A DNA stretch of 5,398 bases from positions 1 to 5,398 of the forward strand of contig CAMLFJ010000262.1 in NCBI GenBank assembly GCA_946479205.1, read 5' to 3'. Both the position numbers and the translations under genes were made by a program. Positions 1-5,008 of this stretch are shown here, in pieces (the first letter of the stretch is position 1; every line of letters begins with the position of its first letter). This stretch comes from an uncultured bacterium. Its GTDB lineage: Bacteria > Methylomirabilota > Methylomirabilia > Rokubacteriales > CSP1-6. The notes under the pieces are model-generated. The model did not search any database, had not been told where the DNA came from, and worked only from the letters and a program-made list of their open reading frames with translations.

Positions 1-3000
1 AACCAGGTCATGGGCGACGGGATCATGGCCCTCTTCGGCGCGCCGCTCGCCCACGAGGACCACGCGGTGCGCGCCTGTCACGCCGCCCTCCGCATGCAGC
101 AGACGGTCGGCTGGTACGCGGAGGAGCTGCGCCGCGGCCGAGGCGTGGACGTGCAGATCCGCGTCGGGCTCAACTCGGGCGAGGTGGTGGTGCGCGCGAT
201 CGACAGCGACCTGCACATGGACTACTCGGCCATCGGCCAGACCACGCACCTGGCCGCGCGCATGGAGCAGCTCGCCCGTCCCGGCTCGATCCTGATCTCG
301 CGCGAGACCCTGCGGCTGGCCGAGGGCTACGTGGAGATCAAGGCGCTCGGGCCGGTGCCGGTGAAGGGCATGCCCGAACCCGTCGAGGTCTTCGAGCTGG
401 TCCGCTCCGAGCAGGTGCACTCCCGTCTCGAGGCCAGCGCCGCGCGGGGCCTCACCCCGTTCGTGGGCCGCGAGGCCGAGGTGGACGCGCTCCACCAGGC
501 GATGGCGCGGGCCGCGGCGGGCCACGGCCAGGTGGTGGCGGTGTCGGGCGAGCCGGGGGTGGGCAAGTCGCGCCTGTTCTGGGAGTTCACCCACTCTCAT
601 CGCGCGCACGGCTGGCTCATGATGGAGGCGCAGGCCACCTCCTACGGCAAGAACACCTCGTACCTCACGGTCAAGGAGCTGCTCCAGAACTACTTCCACC
701 TGGAGGAGCGCGACGACGTCCGCCGGGTGCGCGAGAAAGTCACCGGCAAGCTCCTGACACTCGACGAGAACCTCCGGCCGACCCTGCCCGCGTTCCTCCA
801 GCTCCTCGACGTGCCGGTGGACGACGCGGAATGGCAGACGCCGGACCTGCCGCAGCGCCGCCAGCGCATGCTCGACGCGGTGAAGCGCCTCATCCTCCGG
901 GAAGGCCAGGTGCAGCCGGTGCTCCTGGTGTTCGAGAACCTGCACTGGCTGGACTCGGAGAGCCAGGCGTTCCTCGACAGCCTCGTGGACAGCCTGCCGC
1001 TGGCCCGCGCGCTCGTGCTGGTGAGCTATCGGCCCGAGTACCAGCACGGGTGGGCGCGCAAGAGCTACTACACCCAGTTCCGGATCGATCCGCTTCCGCC
1101 CCAGAGCTCGGAGGAGCTGCTCCACGCGCTGATGGGCGACGACCCGGGGCTCGGCCCGCTCAAGCAGCTCCTGATCGAGCGGACCGAGGGCAATCCGTTC
1201 TTCATCGAGGAGAGCGTGCGCACGCTGGCCGAGACCAAGGTGCTCGCCGGCACCCCGGGGCATTACCGGGTGACCCGCGAGGTGCAGAAGGTCCAGGTGC
1301 CCGCCACCGTGCAGGCGGTGCTCGCCGCGCGGATCGACCGTCTCCCCATCGAGGGCAAGCGCTTGCTGCAGGCCGCCGCGGTCATCGGCAAGGACGTGTC
1401 GATGGCCCTGCTGCAGGAGATCGCCGATCTCTCCGAGGAGACGGTGCGTCGCAACCTGACCCTGCTCCAGTCCGGTGAGTTCCTGTACGAGATCAGCCTG
1501 TTCCCGAGTGTGGAATACACCTTCCGCCACGCGCTGACCCACGAGGTGGCCTACTCGAGCCTGCTGCAGGATCGCCGCCGCGCTCTGCACGGCCGCGTGG
1601 TCCAGGGGATCGAGCAGCTCTATGCGGACCGCCTGCCCGAGCACTTCGAGCGTCTCGCCCACCACGCGGTGCGCGGCGAGGTGTGGACGAAGGCGGTGGC
1701 CTATCTGCGCCAGGCCGGGACCAAGGCGACGGCGCGCTCCGCCAATCGCGAGGCGGTCACCTTCATCGAGCAGGCGATGGCGGCGCTGGGGCGGCTGCCC
1801 GAGGGCCGGCCCGCGACCGAGCTGGCGATCGACCTGCGGCTCGACCTGCGGTCGCCGCTGCTGCAGCTCGGCCAGCTCGAGCGCGTGCTGACCCTCTCGC
1901 AGGAAGCGGAGGCGATGGCCGAGAAGCTCGGCGACGAGCAGCGGCTGGCGCGCGTCTACACCTACCTGATCAACTACCACTACATGAAGGGCGAGCCGGA
2001 GCTGGCCATCGAGTACGGCGAGCGCTGCCTGCGCATCGGCGACGCGGCCGGTGACGCGGGGCTGCAGGCGCTGGCCCGCGGCTACCTGGGCTATAGCTGC
2101 CACGCGCAGGGCCAGTACCGGCGCGCCCACTCGACGCTGCGCGAGAACGTGGAGGCTCTCGAGCTGGTGCAGGGCGAGGCTCCGGGCGGGCAGGCCGGCG
2201 TCTCCTACGTCACCTCGAGCGGCTGGCTCGCCTGGACCCTGGCGGAGATCGGCGAGTTCGATGCGGCCGCGCTCTCGCTCGACAAGGCGCAGCGGGCGGG
2301 CGAGGCGAGCGGCCACGCCTACACCCAGACCATCGCGCGCACCATGGCCGGGCTGGCCTGGCTCCGGCGCGGCCAGCTCGAGCGCGCGCTGCCCGCGCTC
2401 CAGCGAAGCCTCGACGCCTGCCGCGAGAAGAGCCTCGACGTGTGGCGGCCGATTCCCTCGTCGCTCCTGGGCCTCACCCTGGTGCTGCTCGGCCGGCGCG
2501 AGGAAGGGATGCGGCTGCTCGAGGACGGGGTGGCGCTGACCGAGGACCTGGGCGTGCGCGCCTATCTCGCACTCTGGACCACGAACCTCGGCGAGGGCCT
2601 GGCCGCGGCCGGCCAGCTCGACCGCGCCCGGAGCGTGGCCCAGCGCGCGCTCGACCTGGCCCTCCAGCACAAGGAGCGCGGGCACCAGGCCGGTGCGCTG
2701 CGCCTGATGGGCGAGCTCGCCGCGCTGAACGAGCCGCCCGCGGTGGGCGAGGCCGAAGGCTACTACAGCCGGGCGCTGAGCCTGTCCCAGGAGCTCGAGC
2801 TGCGCCCGCTCCAGGCGCGGATCCACCTGGGACTGGGACGGCTCCTGCGTCTGTCGGGCGACCGGGAGCGCGCGGAGGATCATCTGGCGACCGCGCTCGG
2901 TCTCCTGCGCGAGATGGACATGCGCTTCTGGCTCTCGCGGGCCGCCGAGGAGCTCCTGCATCTCGGGCACCTGTTCGTGGTGGCGCGCCACAATATCCAG

Positions 3001-3201
3001 CTCTACGACTACCTCAAGCGCGAGTACGCGGGCGAGCCGGTCACCGTGATCCTGGACCGGCGTCATGGCGAGCGGCGGGAGCGTGCGGAGGCCACCGCCA
3101 GCGAGCGGCGCGCCGCCGACCGGCGGCGCCAGTTCCGCGTGGACGAGTCCATTCGCACGCGCGGGTTCGCGGTCGTCCCCGAGATCATCGGAGGGGCCTG
3201 A
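1..3201 (+). CDS. Class III adenylate/guanylate cyclase-like, AAA ATPase and TPR signalling protein (5' partial)
   Basis: The reading frame is open from base 1, where N-Q-V precedes the first ATG at base 10. That ATG lies inside the cyclase motif (MGDGIMALFGAP), so the real start is upstream. Numbering from the ATG at 10: residues 1-131 are the C-terminal half of a class III cyclase domain, with the second metal Asp at bases 16-18 and the transition-state Arg at 259-261. Residues about 148-420 form an AAA_16/STAND-type ATPase: FVGRE, Walker A GEPGVGKS at 180-187, a Walker-B-like LLVFENLHWLD at 305-315, SYRPE near 340 and GNPFFIEE at 394. A winged-helix-like linker follows, then helical TPR-type repeats from about 560 to 960. 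The tail is rich in Arg. In this family cytoplasmic cyclase or pseudo-cyclase modules are joined to a regulatory NTPase and protein-binding repeats; the ligand is unknown. The Lys and Asn usual in active cyclases are Gln (bases 4-6) and His (247-249), so activity is uncertain. The family assignment is firm. Confidence 0.93.
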   Translation, partial: NQVMGDGIMALFGAPLAHEDHAVRACHAALRMQQTVGWYAEELRRGRGVDVQIRVGLNSGEVVVRAIDSDLHMDYSAIGQTTHLAARMEQLARPGSILISRETLRLAEGYVEIKALGPVPVKGMPEPVEVFELVRSEQVHSRLEASAARGLTPFVGREAEVDALHQAMARAAAGHGQVVAVSGEPGVGKSRLFWEFTHSHRAHGWLMMEAQATSYGKNTSYLTVKELLQNYFHLEERDDVRRVREKVTGKLLTLDENLRPTLPAFLQLLDVPVDDAEWQTPDLPQRRQRMLDAVKRLILREGQVQPVLLVFENLHWLDSESQAFLDSLVDSLPLARALVLVSYRPEYQHGWARKSYYTQFRIDPLPPQSSEELLHALMGDDPGLGPLKQLLIERTEGNPFFIEESVRTLAETKVLAGTPGHYRVTREVQKVQVPATVQAVLAARIDRLPIEGKRLLQAAAVIGKDVSMALLQEIADLSEETVRRNLTLLQSGEFLYEISLFPSVEYTFRHALTHEVAYSSLLQDRRRALHGRVVQGIEQLYADRLPEHFERLAHHAVRGEVWTKAVAYLRQAGTKATARSANREAVTFIEQAMAALGRLPEGRPATELAIDLRLDLRSPLLQLGQLERVLTLSQEAEAMAEKLGDEQRLARVYTYLINYHYMKGEPELAIEYGERCLRIGDAAGDAGLQALARGYLGYSCHAQGQYRRAHSTLRENVEALELVQGEAPGGQAGVSYVTSSGWLAWTLAEIGEFDAAALSLDKAQRAGEASGHAYTQTIARTMAGLAWLRRGQLERALPALQRSLDACREKSLDVWRPIPSSLLGLTLVLLGRREEGMRLLEDGVALTEDLGVRAYLALWTTNLGEGLAAAGQLDRARSVAQRALDLALQHKERGHQAGALRLMGELAALNEPPAVGEAEGYYSRALSLSQELELRPLQARIHLGLGRLLRLSGDRERAEDHLATALGLLREMDMRFWLSRAAEELLHLGHLFVVARHNIQLYDYLKREYAGEPVTVILDRRHGERRERAEATASERRAADRRRQFRVDESIRTRGFAVVPEIIGGA

Positions 3202-3439
3202 CCCCGCTCGCGGCCACCTCCCGCCCGAACGGCGAGAGGCCCCGGCTCACCAGCCGCACCTCCGTCGCGCGCTTGCCGTCGGTGCCGGCCTGCGGCTCGA
3301 AGGAGACGCGCTCGCCGACCCGGGGCGCCACCCCGCGCCCGTCCCGTCCCCGGATCACGTAGAGGTCCTGGTCGTCCCCGATGATCAGGCCCCACGCGGT
3401 GGGCCGATCGTAGAATTCGATGCGGCCGGTCTTGATCAT
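3185..3439 (-). CDS. Small cold-shock-domain-like (OB-fold) protein with degenerate RNA-binding motifs
   Basis: This 84-residue protein begins MIKTGRIEFYDRPTAWGLI and follows the layout of a bacterial cold-shock domain: a GxIxxF/Y strand, an aromatic-G-hydrophobic-I strand, D-L-Y-V-I, then VGERVSFEPQ and a final ATEVRLV strand. The RNP1 consensus (KGFGFI) reads TAWGLI and the RNP2 consensus (LFVH) reads LYVI, so most stacking aromatics and the His are lost. About 18 residues follow the domain. An AGGA ribosome binding site lies 7 bases before the ATG, which supports this start. The gene converges with the large regulator on the other strand and their 3' ends overlap by 17 bases (3185-3201). 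It is divergent from the lyase gene and shares a 93-base intergenic region with it. The OB-fold call comes from pattern matching by eye; RNA or DNA binding is inferred and may be weakened. GC-rich codon use supports coding. Confidence 0.8.
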   Translation of the reverse strand: MIKTGRIEFYDRPTAWGLIIGDDQDLYVIRGRDGRGVAPRVGERVSFEPQAGTDGKRATEVRLVSRGLSPFGREVAASGVRPLR

Positions 3440-3446
3440 GGGCGGA

Positions 3447-3450
3447 TCCT
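3447..3450 (-). promoter_or_regulatory. Ribosome binding site of the cold-shock-like gene
   Basis: On the minus strand AGGA lies 7 bases upstream of the ATG at 3439-3437. It is a modest but well-placed Shine-Dalgarno site and supports that start codon. Confidence 0.6.
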
Positions 3451-3475
3451 AGGGCGCGGGGCGCGGTCGGCACAA

Positions 3476-3493
3476 TGTCCAGAATGTCGGACA
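3476..3493. promoter_or_regulatory. Inverted repeat TGTCC-N8-GGACA, possible operator
   Basis: A perfect 5-base inverted repeat, TGTCC at 3476-3480 and GGACA at 3489-3493, is separated by 8 bases. It lies between the divergent cold-shock-like and lyase genes. ATGTC also occurs twice in direct orientation (3475-3479 and 3484-3488). The centre-to-centre distance of the half-sites (13 bases) is close to one helical turn, as for a dimeric regulator. No regulator family is recognised, and a repeat this short can arise by chance. Confidence 0.35.
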
Positions 3494-3502
3494 GGGGTGC
3501 AC

Positions 3503-3508
3503 TAGAAT
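3503..3508 (+). promoter_or_regulatory. Possible -10 box for the lyase gene
   Basis: TAGAAT matches the TATAAT consensus at five of six positions. It sits in the most AT-rich patch of the intergenic region, 24 bases before the start codon. No convincing -35 hexamer stands 16-18 bases upstream, so the promoter call is tentative. The inverted repeat at 3476-3493 would lie in its -35/spacer region. Confidence 0.35.
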
Positions 3509-3519
3509 ATCGGCGGTCC

Positions 3520-3526
3520 AAGGAGG
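3520..3526 (+). promoter_or_regulatory. Strong ribosome binding site of the lyase gene
   Basis: AAGGAGG, a near-complete anti-16S match, is followed by 6 bases and then ATG at 3533. It fixes the start of the lyase gene and suggests efficient translation. Confidence 0.85.
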
Positions 3527-3532
3527 CCCATC

Positions 3533-4357
3533 ATGACCGTCAGCCAGAGCGAGAAGGCCGCCCGCTTCCGCGCCCTCCACGAGGCGCCGGGGGCATTCGT
3601 GATTCCGAACCCGTGGGACGCCGGCTCCGCGCGCATCCTCGCTGCGCTCGGCTTCCAGGCGCTCGCCACCTCGAGCGGCGCCGAAGCCGGCACGCTCGGC
3701 CGCCGCGACGGCAAGGTGACGCGCGAGGAAGCGCTCGCGCATTGCCGCGCCATCGCCGAGGCGACCGATCTGCCGGTGAGCGCGGATCTCGAGAAGTGCT
3801 TCGCGGACGCGCCGGCCGAGGCGGCGGAGACCATCCGGCTCGGCGCCTCGGTCGGGCTCGTGGGCGGCTCCATCGAGGACGCCACCGGCAACAAGGACAA
3901 GCCGCTCTTCGACATCGGCGTCGCCACCGAGCGCGTGGCCGCCGCGGTGGCGGCCGCGCGCGCGGTGGGGTTCCCGTTCACGCTCACCGCGCGCACCGAG
4001 AGCTTCCTGCGGGGCAATCCCAACCTGGACGACGTGATCCGGCGCCTCCAGGCCTTCGAGAAGGCGGGCGCGGACGTGCTCATGGCCCCGGGCCTGCCCG
4101 ACCTGGCCGCGGTGCGCGCGGTGTGCGCGGCGGTGAAGAAGCCGGTCAACTTCATGGTGGGCATCAAGGGGAAGTCGTTCACCGCGGCCGAGCTGGCCGC
4201 GGCGGGCGTGAAGCGGATCAGCCTCGCGACCTCGCTCTACCGCTCCGCGATGAGCGGCCTGATCGACGCGGCCCGCGAGGTGCAGGCGGGCGGGACCTTC
4301 GGCTACGTGGATCGCGGCGTCTCGTCGGCGGAGCTCGCCGGCTTCATGGAGGGCTGA
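3533..4357 (+). CDS. Isocitrate lyase/phosphoenolpyruvate mutase family protein
   Basis: This 274-residue protein has the length and motif order of the PEP mutase/isocitrate lyase TIM-barrel superfamily (PEP_mutase group): PNPWDAGSA at 25-33 with Asp29, an ATSS turn near 45-48, SADLEK at 83-88 with Asp85 and Glu87, GSIED at 112-116 with Glu115, and TARTES at 152-157 with Arg154. The barrel end is KRISLATSLYRSAM, then a C-terminal helix. These Asp/Glu residues normally hold Mg2+ that binds a 2-oxo-acid or enolate. Members cleave or form C-C or P-C bonds in the cytoplasm; the substrate of this group is generally unknown. The isocitrate/methylisocitrate lyase KKCGH/KRCGH signature is absent from the loop after Glu115 (DATGNKDKPLFD), so it is probably not a true isocitrate lyase. 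The PEP mutase gating-loop sequence is not evident either. The start is fixed by an excellent Shine-Dalgarno site. It appears to be a single-gene unit facing the minus-strand genes on its right. Confidence 0.93.
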   Translation: MTVSQSEKAARFRALHEAPGAFVIPNPWDAGSARILAALGFQALATSSGAEAGTLGRRDGKVTREEALAHCRAIAEATDLPVSADLEKCFADAPAEAAETIRLGASVGLVGGSIEDATGNKDKPLFDIGVATERVAAAVAAARAVGFPFTLTARTESFLRGNPNLDDVIRRLQAFEKAGADVLMAPGLPDLAAVRAVCAAVKKPVNFMVGIKGKSFTAAELAAAGVKRISLATSLYRSAMSGLIDAAREVQAGGTFGYVDRGVSSAELAGFMEG

Positions 4358-4378
4358 CCTCCGGGAGCGGCCGCCCTC
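4349..4378. terminator. Possible weak bidirectional hairpin between convergent genes
   Basis: GAGGGC at 4349-4354 and GCCCTC at 4373-4378 form a 6-base inverted repeat spanning the end of the lyase gene and the 21-base gap before the stop of the convergent small gene. The loop of 18 bases holds a further GCGGCCGC palindrome that overlaps the right arm. There is no T-run on either strand, so intrinsic termination would be weak at best. Confidence 0.3.
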
Positions 4379-4579
4379 TCAGATCCGCACGAGAGCGATG
4401 CCCTGGTCCGCGAGCCAGGTCGAGACCTTCCGCCAGCCCTCCGGGTCGCGTTGTGTCCAGCCCTCGATCGCGCCACTGGAGACCACCACCCACGGGAGCT
4501 GCTCCTGACAGACGCGGCGGACGAGGCGGGCGAGGTCGGTGCCCGCGCCCAGGTCGTCGAGGAGATCCGCGGTGGTCAC
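4379..4579 (-). CDS. Small hypothetical protein, translationally coupled (66 residues)
   Basis: The best start is the GTG at 4579-4577, whose last two bases are the first two of the preceding gene's TGA (GTGA overlap), a classic arrangement for translational coupling. The product begins (M)TTADLLDDLGAGTDLARLV and ends WLADQGIALVRI. It has no signal peptide or membrane segment, three Trp after residue 29 and one Cys at 24. Nearly every codon ends in G or C, as in the neighbouring real genes, which argues for coding. The frame stays open upstream to an ATG at 4702, but that extension is Arg/Pro-rich out-of-frame translation of the preceding gene and is not believed. I do not recognise the family. 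The DLARLVRRVC stretch looks like an amphipathic helix. It would be made together with the secreted protein upstream. Confidence 0.6.
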   Translation of the reverse strand: MTTADLLDDLGAGTDLARLVRRVCQEQLPWVVVSSGAIEGWTQRDPEGWRKVSTWLADQGIALVRI

Positions 4580-4893
4580 GGGCGCACGACGCGGAAGCGG
4601 GAGATGCGGCCGGTGACCGGGTGAACGTCGACGCTGAACTGGTTCAGTCGCGTGGAGTAGTCGAGCCCGCCGCCACCGGGGCCGAGGTCGGACAGGGGCC
4701 ATCCTTCGTCGCGGACCGGATCATCGTAGATGTCCGAGAAGAAGCCGAACCGGCCCGCGTTCGTTCCCGGCTCGCGGGTGTCGTCGAGTGTGGCGCCGCC
4801 GATCACGAGGCCGTTGACGAATGTCGGCTCCGCGGAAACCGGCGAGGCGGGCAGCAGAACGGCGAAGGCCAGGCACGGTCCGAGGCGTCGCAC
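4576..4893 (-). CDS. Secreted protein resembling a truncated esterase-like phytase N-terminus
   Basis: From GTG at 4893 the product is 105 residues. It opens with a good Sec signal peptide: Arg-Arg, a hydrophobic LGPCLAFAVLLP core, and cleavage predicted after PVSA at residue 21. The mature part (about 84 residues) contains VNGLVIGGATLD, GRFGFFSDIYDDP, PLSDLGPGGGG and VDVHPVTGRISRFRV. This resembles, from memory, the start of esterase-like phytase (Phytase-like, PF13449) proteins, which are usually several hundred residues long. Here it stops at once after VVRP, so it may be a truncated remnant or a stand-alone short form. An in-frame ATG at 4944 would add 17 residues, but that stretch uses codons rare here (AGG, ATA, CCA, CGA) and contains an AAGGAG Shine-Dalgarno site, so the inner start is preferred; CTG at 4896 is also possible. 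The next gene overlaps its stop. Confidence 0.6.
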   Translation of the reverse strand: MRRLGPCLAFAVLLPASPVSAEPTFVNGLVIGGATLDDTREPGTNAGRFGFFSDIYDDPVRDEGWPLSDLGPGGGGLDYSTRLNQFSVDVHPVTGRISRFRVVRP

Positions 4894-4906
4894 CAGTATG
4901 ATGGCG

Positions 4907-4912
4907 CTCCTT
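4907..4912 (-). promoter_or_regulatory. Shine-Dalgarno site deciding the start of the secreted protein
   Basis: AAGGAG on the minus strand lies 13 bases before the GTG at 4893 and 10 bases before a CTG at 4896. It falls inside the coding frame if translation began at the ATG at 4944, which has no comparable site. The spacing to GTG is longer than ideal, so the exact start remains open. Confidence 0.45.
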
Positions 4913-5008
4913 CGTGGGTGGAGAGGGTCGACCGGGCCCTTCATCGATCCGCAACGGGCCCGCGCGGAGACCCTAGCGCGCCGCGGTGACCGGGCGATGA
5001 CCGATCTG

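Noticed and set aside
10..12. ATG at base 10 as the start of the large regulator
   Set aside because: It lies within the conserved cyclase metal motif, the frame is open to the window edge with family-typical residues before it, and half of the cyclase domain would be missing.
3797..3802. Lys-Cys in the lyase as the isocitrate lyase KKCGH signature
   Set aside because: It sits in the metal-binding strand near Asp85, not in the mobile loop after Glu115 where the true signature lies, and there is no following Gly-His.
3502..4182. A 226-codon minus-strand frame antisense to the lyase gene
   Set aside because: It is Ser/Ala/Arg-rich low-complexity translation of the antisense strand of a well-supported enzyme gene, with no motif.
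4580..4702. N-terminal extension of the 66-residue gene up to the ATG at 4702
   Set aside because: The extra residues are Arg/Pro-rich and arise from reading the secreted-protein gene out of frame; the GTGA overlap gives a better start.
4894..4944. Extension of the secreted protein to the ATG at 4944
   Set aside because: Rare codons (AGG, ATA, CCA, CGA), no good ribosome binding site and an unusually long n-region make it less likely. It is not excluded, and some annotations may use it.
3475..4989. A 504-codon plus-strand open frame across the lyase gene and the small genes
   Set aside because: It is Arg/Gly/Pro-rich with no recognisable domain, starts before the lyase Shine-Dalgarno site, and overlaps a clear enzyme gene in another frame. 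It is a typical GC-rich shadow frame.
4945..5008. Possible hairpin (CCGCG ... CGCGG on the minus strand) after the metallophosphoesterase stop
   Set aside because: The GC-only arms are short and lack a T-run; such pairs are expected by chance at this base composition.
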